Below the pieces are notes generated by a model that was given only the letters and a program-made list of their open reading frames with translations, had not been told where the DNA came from and did no database searches. The position numbers were made by a program, and so were the translations under genes. This document shows, in pieces, positions 18,512-27,270 of a DNA stretch of 64,000 bases (positions are counted from its first letter, which is position 1; every line of letters begins with the position of its first letter). This DNA is from an uncultured Endozoicomonas sp. (GTDB taxonomy: Bacteria; Pseudomonadota; Gammaproteobacteria; Pseudomonadales; Endozoicomonadaceae): NCBI RefSeq assembly GCF_947495845.1, contig NZ_CANMAO010000005.1, forward strand, positions 62,001 through 126,000. The letters are read 5' to 3'.

Positions 18512-18874
18512 ATGAGACAGAGCATGATAATGAGCAAACATGAAACTCACTCACATCCTGAACACACCCACGGGAAAGACTGTGGTCACACAGCCATAAA
18601 ACATAACGACCACATTGATTACATCCATGACGGCCACTTGCATCACCCCCATGAAGGTCACTACGACGAACACGTCATTGAAGTCAGCGCCACCAACCCT
18701 GCCGAGTGCAGCCCGCTAAAAACCTGCCACCAAAATGGGCACAAACATGGACCGGATTGTGGGCACGAAATCGTACCCCATGGGGATCATTTTGATTATC
18801 TGGTGGATGGCCGCCTGCACCATGTACATGGCGACCATTGTGATGATCATGGACCGATAGAAATCATCTCATGA
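18512..18874 (+). CDS. Histidine-rich putative metal-binding protein with two internal repeats
   Basis: The 120-residue protein contains 26 histidines and many Asp residues. It is an internal duplication: the block starting HGKDCGH at residue 20 and ending at His54 recurs as HGPDCGH at 79 to His113, each with a DxxDY and a DGxLHH element. Each repeat keeps one Cys in DCGH. Such a composition suggests zinc or nickel binding or storage, but I recognise no characterised family. There is no signal peptide, so it is probably cytoplasmic. ATGs at 18512, 18524 and 18530 are all possible; none has a strong ribosome site. A Fur-like box lies upstream. Confidence 0.75.
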   Translation: MRQSMIMSKHETHSHPEHTHGKDCGHTAIKHNDHIDYIHDGHLHHPHEGHYDEHVIEVSATNPAECSPLKTCHQNGHKHGPDCGHEIVPHGDHFDYLVDGRLHHVHGDHCDDHGPIEIIS

Positions 18875-18908
18875 TGTAAAAGACAGGGAATTGAAAATTA
18901 ATCATAAA

Positions 18909-18937
18909 GGTTTCAGGATCTTCAAGACTCTGAAACC
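18909..18937 (-). terminator. Hairpin terminator downstream of murB
   Basis: GGTTTCAG pairs with CTGAAACC, with an inner TCTT/AAGA pairing. Read on the minus strand it follows murB and ends in TTTATG, a weak U-tract. It also separates murB from the convergent His-rich gene. Confidence 0.5.
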
Positions 18938-18959
18938 CATTGTTTATAGAAACCAATGA

Positions 18960-19991
18960 TCAACGGTAAACCCTGGGCTCTCTTTCCAGCTCAACCCCAA
19001 ACTGATTTTTCACTTTTTCCAAAACGTATTGAGAAAAAGCCATAATATCCGAACCGGTTGCGCCACCGTGGTTGATCAACACCAGCGCCTGCTTTTGGTA
19101 AGTCCCTACACTACCCTGTTGAACACCACGCAATCCGGCGCGATCAATTAACCAGCCAGCGGCCAGTTTCCACTTTTCACCCACTGGATAAGCAACAATG
19201 TCTGGATATTCCTTTTTCAGGCGCTCCATGGTTTGCTGATCCACTTCCGGATTTTTGAAAAAGCTTCCGGCATTTCCGATGGTTTTTGGGTCCGGCAATT
19301 TTTCCTGTCGAATGTCACACACTGCCTGACTGATTTGCAATGCTGTCAGCACTGAATCTCCATGCTCTTTCGACAAACTATCCGCAAGCTGCCCATAACC
19401 CAACCTGGGGCTCAGTACAGCATCCAGCGCAAACGTCACAGAGATAATGATATATTGATCTTTTTTCTCACCTTTGAAGACTGAGTCACGGTAGCCAAAA
19501 CAGCAATCAAGGTTATCGAATTGCTCTACGTTTCCAGTAGAAATATTGACCGCATCGAGGGAGACAAAATAATCTTTTATCTCAACACCGTAGGCACCAA
19601 TATTCTGAATCGGTGCCGCTCCAACACAACCCGGAATCAGTGATAGATTTTCAAGACCGTAGGCCTCTTGATGAATGGTCCAGAGCACAAACTCATGCCA
19701 GTTTTCGCCAGCCTGGGCAGTGACAGTCACCTGTCGCTCATCACGACGAACAACTGACAGGCCTTTCAAGTTAATGTGAATCACCAATGCATCAAGTACA
19801 TCACCCAAAACCACATTACTGCCACCTCCCAGCGGAAGAATGACCAAGCCATTTTCTTTGGCAAAAGTAAGGGCTTCCTGCAATCCTTCAACCGTATTCA
19901 CTTCTGCGTAATATCGGGCAATGGACGGAAGCCCAAGGGTGTTCTGGTGAATCAGTGAGTAATTCTGGTGAATGGTAACCGGCAAAGTCAT
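18960..19991 (-). CDS. murB: UDP-N-acetylenolpyruvoylglucosamine reductase
   Basis: The 343-residue flavoenzyme reduces the enolpyruvyl group to make UDP-MurNAc. The FAD-binding GGGSNVVL, IGAYGVEI, the substrate loop FGYRDSVFK, the catalytic Ser in GNAGSFFKNP and the late Glu in LEREPRVY mark an E. coli-type MurB. The ATG at 19991 has AAGG 5 bases upstream. It follows the tyrosine phosphatase and kdsB on the same strand. Confidence 0.95.
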   Translation of the reverse strand: MTLPVTIHQNYSLIHQNTLGLPSIARYYAEVNTVEGLQEALTFAKENGLVILPLGGGSNVVLGDVLDALVIHINLKGLSVVRRDERQVTVTAQAGENWHEFVLWTIHQEAYGLENLSLIPGCVGAAPIQNIGAYGVEIKDYFVSLDAVNISTGNVEQFDNLDCCFGYRDSVFKGEKKDQYIIISVTFALDAVLSPRLGYGQLADSLSKEHGDSVLTALQISQAVCDIRQEKLPDPKTIGNAGSFFKNPEVDQQTMERLKKEYPDIVAYPVGEKWKLAAGWLIDRAGLRGVQQGSVGTYQKQALVLINHGGATGSDIMAFSQYVLEKVKNQFGVELEREPRVYR

Positions 19992-20073
19992 GTAAGCCTT
20001 AAAAACGACAGTAATTGGATAACGTAAGGTTCAACAATCTAGGTAATAAATCAAAGCAATAAATCAAAGACAA

Positions 20074-20544
20074 TCACTCCAACCCTTGTTTGATGTGCTC
20101 CAGCAAAGCGATGCCGCCGAGCTCCACAAGGTTTAACACGCGATGAAAACCATCATCGCCACCATAATAAGGGTCTGGTACTTCATTAACGGGTAAATCC
20201 GCATAATTCAGAAACAGCTTCACCTTATGGAGATGCTTTGGGGGACAGATAGATTTCAGATTTTCAAAATTTTCTGCATCCATGGCAAGAATTAAATCCT
20301 GCCGGATAAAATCATCTTCCGACACCTGACGAGAACGAATAAACGACAAATCGTATCCATTCTGCGCAGCATAAGCCATGGAGCGGCTGTCCGGTTTTGC
20401 ACCGTTATGCCAGCCGCTGGTGCCCGCAGAATCCACTCGGATGGTAGATGAAAGCCCAGATTCGGCCACCTGATGAGCGAAGACGCCATGGGCTGTTGGT
20501 GATCGGCAAATATTACCGAGACAAACAAACAGAACGTTAACCAT
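20074..20544 (-). CDS. Low-molecular-weight protein-tyrosine phosphatase
   Basis: The 156-residue protein has the phosphate-binding loop CLGNICRS (Cys8, Arg14, Ser15) at its N-terminus and the general-acid Asp in VPDPYYGG near residue 126. Enzymes of this class dephosphorylate protein tyrosines; in bacteria they often control tyrosine-kinase-dependent polysaccharide synthesis, but no Wzc-type kinase is encoded nearby. AGGAGGAG lies just before the ATG. Its position between kdsB and murB is the Pseudomonas order (ptpA there). Confidence 0.92.
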   Translation of the reverse strand: MVNVLFVCLGNICRSPTAHGVFAHQVAESGLSSTIRVDSAGTSGWHNGAKPDSRSMAYAAQNGYDLSFIRSRQVSEDDFIRQDLILAMDAENFENLKSICPPKHLHKVKLFLNYADLPVNEVPDPYYGGDDGFHRVLNLVELGGIALLEHIKQGLE

Positions 20545-20574
20545 GGCTCCTCCTACTCATATTACAACCCCTCT

Positions 20575-21357
20575 TTATTCAGATCTCTTGGAGAGTATGG
20601 CTCTCACAGCGTTCAAATCCTGCTCAGTATCAACACCATGAGGTGGTGTTTCAACCGCCTGCGCCACATGGATTCGGTGACCATTCCACATCAAGCGAAG
20701 CTGCTCTAAAGATTCCAATTGCTCAACGGGACTCACACCCCAGGTCACATATCGATTCAGCAAAGCAACTCGATAGGCATAAATGCCAATATGCCTTTGA
20801 AAGTCCACGCCTTCTGGGAGCGTTTTCTGCTCACCGGCGAAGGCGTCTCTTGCCCAGGGAATCGGCGCACGACTGAAATACATCCCATAACCATTGGCAT
20901 CAGCAACCACCTTGACCACGTTAGGATCAAAGATCTGATCCAAATCACTCAGCGGATTCGACAACGTAGCGGCGCCTGCTTCCTGAGCTGCACTTAAGTT
21001 TTCAGCCACCTGATTGATCACCGCCGGCGGAATCAATGGTTCATCGCCCTGAACATTGACAATGATATGATCATCCGCCATACCATAGTGCGCCGCCACT
21101 TCCTGCAAACGGTCAGTGCCTGACGGATGCTCCGGCGACGTCATACACACCTCAGCACCAAAGCTTTCAGCAATCGTCTGGATGCGTTGGTCGTCCGTGG
21201 CAATAATCACCCTTTGAGCATCCGACTGCTTAGCCCGCTCGTAAACGTGCTGTATCATCGGTTTGCCGCAGATATCCGCCAACGGTTTACCAGGCAAACG
21301 TGTTGACGCAAAACGGGCGGGAATCACTACTGTAAAACCCGTAGATAGCTGGGACAT
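20575..21357 (-). CDS. kdsB: 3-deoxy-manno-octulosonate cytidylyltransferase
   Basis: KdsB activates KDO as CMP-KDO for the LPS inner core. The nucleotidyltransferase opening [26 protein letters not shown], the [10 protein letters not shown] segment and the late [14 protein letters not shown] are all present in 260 residues. The ATG overlaps the ycaR stop by one base, so the two are translationally coupled. lpxK and ycaR precede it, forming an LPS-core and lipid A operon. Confidence 0.96.
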   Translation of the reverse strand: MSQLSTGFTVVIPARFASTRLPGKPLADICGKPMIQHVYERAKQSDAQRVIIATDDQRIQTIAESFGAEVCMTSPEHPSGTDRLQEVAAHYGMADDHIIVNVQGDEPLIPPAVINQVAENLSAAQEAGAATLSNPLSDLDQIFDPNVVKVVADANGYGMYFSRAPIPWARDAFAGEQKTLPEGVDFQRHIGIYAYRVALLNRYVTWGVSPVEQLESLEQLRLMWNGHRIHVAQAVETPPHGVDTEQDLNAVRAILSKRSE

Positions 21358-21548
21358 CAGGAAGCCTCGTTTAATCGCTCTTCTGCGCTAAGCGTGCGGG
21401 CTTCCCCTTCCAGCATCACCGGGATACCATCACGAACAGGGTATGCAACGCCGCAAGGGCGGCACACCAGTTCCTGACGCTCTTTATCCATACGAACCTG
21501 TCCCTTACACAAAGGGCAGGCCAGAATTTCAAACAATGTTTTGTCCAT
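21357..21548 (-). CDS. ycaR: Trm112-family small zinc-ribbon protein (YcaR)
   Basis: The 63-residue protein has two Cys pairs (CPLC at about 11-14 and CRPC at about 29-32) forming the Trm112-like zinc ribbon, and the family motif [12 protein letters not shown]. YcaR is conserved between lpxK and kdsB, but its bacterial role is not established; eukaryotic Trm112 activates methyltransferases. It starts 6 bases after lpxK and overlaps kdsB by one base. Confidence 0.9.
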   Translation of the reverse strand: MDKTLFEILACPLCKGQVRMDKERQELVCRPCGVAYPVRDGIPVMLEGEARTLSAEERLNEAS

Positions 21549-21554
21549 ATTTAT

Positions 21555-22595
21555 TCAGCCTTTATTGTCAGGCGCTATAGGTTTACGGGCTTCAATCATT
21601 TGCAACAACGAGTCAATTAGCTCATCCGGCAACTCAGTGGTCACCGGCAAATACCAATGATGATCACCGGCAAAAGAGCGACACTTCACCGCGTCTTTTT
21701 CCGTCATAATAACCGGCAAATCATCTTCGAAATTTAAGTCTTCTGCAGTAAAACCGTGATGATCCGCAAACGGGTGCGGGATCACATCGTATCCAAGCGA
21801 TTTCAAGGTACTGAAAAATCGATCCGGATTACCAATACCCGCCACCGCATGCACTCTACCAGAGAACGCTGCGCCCTCATGGTCATCACTCACACGCCTT
21901 AACCGGGAAGGTACCAGTGAAAAGCAAATCAAATCCGACCGTTCCAGCCTTTGCTCATACACTTCACAGGAAACAGTTTCCGGACGGTTCACAAGCACAA
22001 AGTCGACAGTATTTAATCGGCTTTGCGGCTCTCTTAAAGGACCTACAGGTAAACAAAAACCGTTACCCAGCAAACGCTGACCATCCAAAACCGCCAGTTC
22101 TATATGCCGCTGAAGATTATAGTGCTGCAAACCATCATCAGCGACCATGACATCACAATCGAAATGCGTGCAAAGATGTTTTGCCCCACGAACCCGATCA
22201 GAATCCACCACCAATGGCACTTGCAGCTTTGCCAGCATGACCGGCTCATCTCCCACCATGGCAGGATCTGAATCAACCGTCACCACCACGGAATCTTCTT
22301 GATGCTCAGTGCCGTATCCACGACTGATAATGCCGGGTCGATAACCCTGCTCTTTCAACAGGTGAATCAGCGCAGAGACCACCGGCGTTTTCCCGGTACC
22401 GCCCACAGTGATGTTTCCCACCACAATCACGGGCACTGGCGGCGTCCATCTCACGCTGTCGAGATAGCGATGCTTTCTATACTCCGCCAGCATCGAGAAA
22501 ATAGAGCTCAGCGGCTTAAGCCAGAGCGTCCAGCCACCGCCTGGGTTATACCAGGAATCAATCACCGATTGATTGAAGCGTTGTCGAAGGCTCAC
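21555..22595 (-). CDS. lpxK: Tetraacyldisaccharide 4'-kinase
   Basis: LpxK phosphorylates the lipid A precursor at the 4' position on the inner membrane. The N-terminal membrane-associated helix, the Walker-A GNITVGGTGKTP, IISRGYG, MVADDGLQH and TEKDAVK are present in 346 residues. The start is GTG at 22595, overlapping the exbD stop by 4 bases (GTGA). The order exbB-exbD-lpxK-ycaR-kdsB matches Pseudomonas. Confidence 0.95.
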   Translation of the reverse strand: MSLRQRFNQSVIDSWYNPGGGWTLWLKPLSSIFSMLAEYRKHRYLDSVRWTPPVPVIVVGNITVGGTGKTPVVSALIHLLKEQGYRPGIISRGYGTEHQEDSVVVTVDSDPAMVGDEPVMLAKLQVPLVVDSDRVRGAKHLCTHFDCDVMVADDGLQHYNLQRHIELAVLDGQRLLGNGFCLPVGPLREPQSRLNTVDFVLVNRPETVSCEVYEQRLERSDLICFSLVPSRLRRVSDDHEGAAFSGRVHAVAGIGNPDRFFSTLKSLGYDVIPHPFADHHGFTAEDLNFEDDLPVIMTEKDAVKCRSFAGDHHWYLPVTTELPDELIDSLLQMIEARKPIAPDNKG

Positions 22596-23020
22596 TGATC
22601 AGACTCAGACTCTTTGCGGGTTGTCATACTCAGGTTGACAAACCCGAGCTGCCCCGCCGCATCCATTGCCGTCACGACCGATTGATACGGTGTGTTAGCA
22701 TCCGCAGTAATAATCAGGGGTAACTGGCTATCGCCATCACTGACTTTGCTCAGGGCGTTTTTCAATGTTTCCAGCTGACCATTAACCAGGCTTTGCCCCG
22801 CCACCGCAAAATCACCGGCTTTGCTGATGGTGATTTCAATTTGCTGTGGACGCTCTGCCCGCTGCTCACCGCTGGATTGCGGTAAATCGATGGCCAGATG
22901 GGTTTCTTTGGTAAACGTGGTGGATACCATAAAGAAAATCAGCAACAGGAAAACCACATCAATCAGAGGCGTCAGATTGATGGAAACCTCCTGCTGGTTC
23001 ATCTGTCGACGGAAATTCAT
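22592..23020 (-). CDS. exbD: ExbD/TolR family transport energiser
   Basis: The 142-residue protein has one N-terminal membrane helix carrying the proton-conducting Asp (LTPLIDVVFLLLIFFMVS) and a periplasmic domain. With ExbB it forms a proton-driven motor. No tonB is nearby, and the pair sits between comEC and lpxK, so its partner is uncertain. It overlaps exbB by 4 bases and lpxK by 4 bases. Confidence 0.92.
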   Translation of the reverse strand: MNFRRQMNQQEVSINLTPLIDVVFLLLIFFMVSTTFTKETHLAIDLPQSSGEQRAERPQQIEITISKAGDFAVAGQSLVNGQLETLKNALSKVSDGDSQLPLIITADANTPYQSVVTAMDAAGQLGFVNLSMTTRKESESDQ

Positions 23021-23658
23021 TTCCGAACCTCATGACTTTTGTAACCGGCGTCTTTGCGATCGCCCTGCATCACTTCGACCAGTTTGATGGCATCCTGTTC
23101 CATACTCACCACCAGTTCATCAATACGGCGGGTAAAGTAACGATGGAAAATCAGGGCTGGAATCGCCACAGTCAAACCGGCTGCCGTGGTAATCAGCGCC
23201 TTGGAAATACCGCCAGCCAGAACACCGGCATTACCCGTACCTTCCAGCATAATCACGGTAAACACATCGATCATACCGATAACCGTACCCAGCAAACCCA
23301 ATAGTGGCGCAATGGCAGCTACGGTACCCAAAGTGTTCAGATACTTTTCAAGGTCATGAACAACCTTACCGGCCTGCTCTTCAATACTCTCTTTCATGAT
23401 CTCACGACCACTGCCGGCATTACTCAAGCCAGCGGCCAGAATTTCACCCAACGGTGAACCTTCTTTCAGCTGCTCCAGTTTTTTGCTGCTGAGATTATTG
23501 TTCTTGATCCACTTCCAGACCGTCGACAAGGTATTTTTGGGCGTGATGCGTGAAGGCCTGAGGGTCCAGAGGCGCTCGAAAATAATGGCCATGGCAATGA
23601 CTGAAGACAGCAGGATAGGCAACATCAACCAACCGCCGGATTTCACCAGTTCGAACAC
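23017..23658 (-). CDS. exbB: ExbB/TolQ/MotA family proton channel protein
   Basis: The 213-residue protein has three membrane segments (residues about 10-28, 115-140 and 155-180) and the MotA/TolQ/ExbB core (GTVAAIAPLLGLLGTVIGMI). It starts with GTG at 23658, 7 bases after AGGGA, and its end overlaps exbD. It most likely forms a proton-driven complex with ExbD. Whether it energises TonB, or works in envelope functions tied to ComEC or lipid A export, cannot be told from sequence. Confidence 0.92.
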   Translation of the reverse strand: MFELVKSGGWLMLPILLSSVIAMAIIFERLWTLRPSRITPKNTLSTVWKWIKNNNLSSKKLEQLKEGSPLGEILAAGLSNAGSGREIMKESIEEQAGKVVHDLEKYLNTLGTVAAIAPLLGLLGTVIGMIDVFTVIMLEGTGNAGVLAGGISKALITTAAGLTVAIPALIFHRYFTRRIDELVVSMEQDAIKLVEVMQGDRKDAGYKSHEVRK

Positions 23659-23766
23659 AGTTATTTCCCTTAAAGTGAAGAATCATAATTACGGCATGAC
23701 TTTATCACAGAGATCTGCACCGTTTAAGCAACAAAAACATACTTCAGTACCATTTTTGCGACGCCA

Positions 23767-26064
23767 TTATCGCCACCAGTAACGATCGTGTGTTTTTCGA
23801 TAGGCGGAGATGATCAATGAATCAGTACTCAAATGAAAGCTCAGCGTCCCATCTTCAGCAGTATTGAACGTATTCGCTCCAGCCGCCACTGCCCGACTGA
23901 CGGTTTCCGGCGAGGGATGATTAAATCGATTGGCAAAGCCGGCGGAAAAAATAACCGCCTCTGGCTTCACCGCCGCCAGAAAACCATCTCCGGATGAATA
24001 GCGGCTACCATGATGCGCAGCGAGCAATACATCCGATTTCAACCATTCATAACTTTCATCCATCAGCTGTCGTTCAATTCGATGACTGATATCCCCCGGC
24101 AATAACATGCTTTTATCGCCGGCAGTGACTTTCAGCACACAGGATGCATCGTTGCTGCGCCGTTGATTACCACCGGAAAGTACCTGAAACTCAACACCAT
24201 CCCAACTCCATGTTTCACCCTTGCCGCATGCTCTGGCTTTGTTGTTATAGGCAGGCAACTCTGAACCAGCGATCAAATCAAATTCACCGTACCGTTGAAT
24301 CAACGCACCAACGCCGCCAGCATGATCACGATCGCCATGGGAAATCATCACCTTATCGAGAGTTCGCACACCGAGGCGATTTAATAGCGGAATCATCACA
24401 CTGTCTGCAGCCGTAAAGCTTTCCGAAAATCGATCACCAGTATCGTAGACCATGACGTGTTGATTCGTTCTGATCACCACGGCCAGACCCTGCCCGACAT
24501 CCAATACCGATACTTCAGCGACGCCATATTCCGGAATTCGCTCGCGGGTGAATATCAGTGGCAACAACATAAATACAGAAAGCCAGCGAAGCCTCAAAGC
24601 TGCTGGCAGTATCAGTAACAACACACCCAACATCGCCAGAACCATTTCTGCGGTTTGCACGGTTGGTCTTGGTGGAATTAACAAACGCCAATGATCTATC
24701 CATTGCAAAAACTGATGCAAAAATTCTAATAGCGCTCCAGAAAAATGAATTATCTGAGTAGCGATATCTGGCACAAATATAAACAGACCTCCAGCTAACA
24801 ACAGTGACGGAACAATCACCACACCCACCACCGGAATCGCTATTAAATTCACCAGAGGAGACAGCAAAGAAACCGATTGCCCATTCGTAAGCAATAAAGG
24901 AAGCAGCACCACAAACACCAGCCACTGAGGCTTCAGTATTCGTTGCCACTTAGAGGGAATGCCCGGCCTGCCGGATAAACCAATGCACAATGCCGCCACC
25001 GCAATAAACGAATACCAGAACCCGACACTGGTAAACGCCAACGTGTCCAGCATAAGTACAATTGTGAGCGCAAACACCCATAACGTTATCAATGAAGCCC
25101 TTAATCCAAAACAGCAGGAGAGCAAGGCAACCACCGTCATCACCAACGCCCGCTGCACAGGAATGCTAAAACCGGCCAGCAGCGCATAAACCATGGCCAG
25201 ACCAATACCAAAAAACGATTTAAACCAAATCAGCGGAATGCGCTTTAACGGAAGCATGCCCGATATTGCCAACAGTGACGCCAGGTTAAAACCAAGCCAT
25301 GCCATTAATCCAATATGCAATCCGGAGATTACCAACAGATGCGTCGTGCCTGTCCGGTTATACAAATCCCAGAGATCAGAGGGCACGCCCGATTTATCGC
25401 CAAGCAGCAGTGCCGAAAAAACACCTGAGACATCTTCTGACAACTCAGTAACCAACCAATGCTTTAACCTCTGTTTTAATTGCTGAAACCGATACCCCCA
25501 ATACTCACTTTCGCCCAACAACGTCGCTTCGCGAACATAACCGACGCCATGAACTCCCTCACGAACCAACCACGCCTCATAATCAAAAGCACCGGCACTG
25601 GCAAAACCATGGGGCTCTCTGAGCCGAACGACCAAAGACCAACGCTGCCCCACCTGCAACGCCGGCGCATCATACCAACTGAGCCTGACCCTTCCGATAA
25701 ACTCATCCCTTGCAACACCCTTATTCGCCTCAAAATCAAACCGGGTGGATTCTCCACGCTGCAATGGCGCACTGACAACCTCCCCGATCAATTCAAGATC
25801 TCCCCCAGGAATTGGATGAATATGTGTTTGTTGAAAGTGCTTAATCGCAACAACGGCGATCACACAACCTGCCAGCGCCATAAAGCAGTAGGGGAATAAA
25901 GCACGCAGATAACGACGAACGAGCACCACTATTCCGAGCATTGATAGCAACATCAGCACCATCGACCACTCAGATCCGTCGATCGCAATAGAAGCAACCA
26001 TCAACGCGATACTCGTAACCAAAGCACCGCAGGTTGTATTAAACGTAAAGGATGTATTTTCCAC
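23767..26064 (-). CDS. comEC: ComEC/Rec2 family DNA uptake channel
   Basis: The 765-residue inner-membrane protein has N-terminal membrane helices, a DUF4131-like soluble domain, the central competence domain with many helices (GTTHLLVISGLHIGLMA) and a C-terminal metallo-beta-lactamase domain with SHGDRDHAGG and AAHHGSRYSSGDG. ComEC transports single-stranded DNA into the cytoplasm during transformation, which fits with type IV pilus genes such as pilZ and fimV here. The GTG at 26064 has no good ribosome site, so the exact start is uncertain. It is divergent from the DUF2062 gene across 297 bases. Confidence 0.92.
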   Translation of the reverse strand: MENTSFTFNTTCGALVTSIALMVASIAIDGSEWSMVLMLLSMLGIVVLVRRYLRALFPYCFMALAGCVIAVVAIKHFQQTHIHPIPGGDLELIGEVVSAPLQRGESTRFDFEANKGVARDEFIGRVRLSWYDAPALQVGQRWSLVVRLREPHGFASAGAFDYEAWLVREGVHGVGYVREATLLGESEYWGYRFQQLKQRLKHWLVTELSEDVSGVFSALLLGDKSGVPSDLWDLYNRTGTTHLLVISGLHIGLMAWLGFNLASLLAISGMLPLKRIPLIWFKSFFGIGLAMVYALLAGFSIPVQRALVMTVVALLSCCFGLRASLITLWVFALTIVLMLDTLAFTSVGFWYSFIAVAALCIGLSGRPGIPSKWQRILKPQWLVFVVLLPLLLTNGQSVSLLSPLVNLIAIPVVGVVIVPSLLLAGGLFIFVPDIATQIIHFSGALLEFLHQFLQWIDHWRLLIPPRPTVQTAEMVLAMLGVLLLILPAALRLRWLSVFMLLPLIFTRERIPEYGVAEVSVLDVGQGLAVVIRTNQHVMVYDTGDRFSESFTAADSVMIPLLNRLGVRTLDKVMISHGDRDHAGGVGALIQRYGEFDLIAGSELPAYNNKARACGKGETWSWDGVEFQVLSGGNQRRSNDASCVLKVTAGDKSMLLPGDISHRIERQLMDESYEWLKSDVLLAAHHGSRYSSGDGFLAAVKPEAVIFSAGFANRFNHPSPETVSRAVAAGANTFNTAEDGTLSFHLSTDSLIISAYRKTHDRYWWR

Positions 26065-26361
26065 GTGGTGTTGATAGTTCTTTCAGTGCATAATTGCCGA
26101 CTTTGGCTTTGCTTAAAGCGTGAGCTCCCGCACAAAGTTCCCGCACACAGTTGCGGAAAACTTATCGCCGCCTGACCCTGTAAATTCTTTTTGATGGGGT
26201 CGATAAAGATGCAAGCTTAGTTGAAGTGAATGGATTTGCCTGTCTGGCAGTGCCTGAAATGATTGATCAAGCGTTGGAAGAAAATTGGTAACTTTCATCG
26301 ACCATGATCTAAAGTCATAGCATTCCAGTCTGATTTTATGATGTAACCCAATTGGTAACCC
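26065..26361. other. Intergenic region between comEC and the DUF2062 gene
   Basis: This 297-base divergent spacer should hold promoters for both genes. I see no strong promoter match and no gene; a 142-codon minus-strand frame running from here into the DUF2062 gene is an antisense shadow. Confidence 0.5.
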
Positions 26362-26895
26362 ATGGCGAAAAAACTGATTCAAAGGTATTTGCCCGAACCC
26401 CATACGATTAAAGAAAACCGTTACCTCCGGTTTCTGGGCAGCGCGCTTCACAACGCAAACCTTTGGCAACTGAATCGTCGATCCGCTGCAACTGCTTTTT
26501 TTGTAGGCATCTTTGTTGCCTTTATTCCCATGCCATTTCAAATGGTACTGGCGGCCTGTCTGGCCATTTTGTTTCGTTGTAACTTACCACTCTCTGTTGC
26601 CCTGGTCTGGATCACAAACCCTCTGACCATGCCCGCCATATTCTATTTTACTTATAAAATAGGCTGTCTTATCCTTCAGGTACCGGTGAGCGAGTCTTCC
26701 TTTGAACTCACCCTGCAGGGGCTTGGTTCAGGGTTGGCGAGGATCTGGAAGCCGCTTTATCTTGGATCTGCGGTCTCCGGTGTCGTTCTTGGCTTTATTA
26801 GCTACACGATGATTCGGATTGCCTGGCGCTGGAATGTGATTGTTAACTGGCGTCAACGCAACAAACGCCGTTCAAGATCCAATCAAACCAACTAA
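26362..26895 (+). CDS. DUF2062 domain membrane protein
   Basis: The 177-residue protein has the DUF2062 pattern: a short basic N-terminus, then hydrophobic segments around AATAFFVGIFVAFIPMPFQM, LSVALVWITNPLTMPAIFY and LGSAVSGVVLGFISY, and a basic C-terminal tail. It is an inner-membrane protein of unknown function. In Pseudomonas a DUF2062 gene likewise neighbours comEC, but there lolCDE follow it; here an unrelated small gene follows. Confidence 0.85.
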   Translation: MAKKLIQRYLPEPHTIKENRYLRFLGSALHNANLWQLNRRSAATAFFVGIFVAFIPMPFQMVLAACLAILFRCNLPLSVALVWITNPLTMPAIFYFTYKIGCLILQVPVSESSFELTLQGLGSGLARIWKPLYLGSAVSGVVLGFISYTMIRIAWRWNVIVNWRQRNKRRSRSNQTN

Positions 26896-26924
26896 CCGCA
26901 CACACTCATCCTGAGAAAAGTCCT

Positions 26925-27227
26925 ATGCAAAGAAACTTTCAAAAGCGCCAGCCTAAGCTGGAAGGCCGTGGCCTGCTTGAAGCGGTCAACAGTGAGGGGC
27001 CACACAGTGACTGGTTAGGTATGCCGGACTATTACATCCACACCCTGACCGTTGCTGGCGACGAATTTAAGTACTTATCCGCTGACAGCAAACTCGACGT
27101 TGGCGTCGGGGATACCGTGGTGTTCAGATACCAGGAAGTGGGAAAAACCGAGAAGAAAGAGAAACGTATTGATAAACGCTCCCTGGGCATTTACATCGAC
27201 CCAAGCCAGTACATGCAGAATAACTAA
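26925..27227 (+). CDS. Hypothetical small basic protein
   Basis: I do not recognise this 100-residue protein. It has no signal peptide or membrane segment, is rich in Lys, Asp and Gly, and is predicted by eye to be mostly beta-strand (YYIHTLTVAGDEFKYL, VGVGDTVVFRYQEVG). It starts 29 bases after the DUF2062 gene, so it is probably in the same transcript. The GVGDTVVFRY segment resembles turns in small beta-barrels, which is not enough to assign a fold. Confidence 0.65.
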   Translation: MQRNFQKRQPKLEGRGLLEAVNSEGPHSDWLGMPDYYIHTLTVAGDEFKYLSADSKLDVGVGDTVVFRYQEVGKTEKKEKRIDKRSLGIYIDPSQYMQNN

Positions 27228-27238
27228 TCTTTAAAAGC

Positions 27239-27260
27239 CACCGGAGAAAGCTCTCCGGTG
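27239..27260 (-). terminator. Hairpin terminator between the 100-residue protein and sthA
   Basis: CACCGGAGA pairs perfectly with TCTCCGGTG around a 4-base loop. On the minus strand it follows sthA and ends GGCTTTTAAAG, a short U-tract; on the plus strand no T-run follows. Confidence 0.6.
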
Positions 27261-27270
27261 ATGATTGGGC

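Noticed and set aside
26113-26541. A 142-codon minus-strand frame overlapping the DUF2062 gene
   Set aside because: It is antisense to a well-supported gene and has no recognisable domain.
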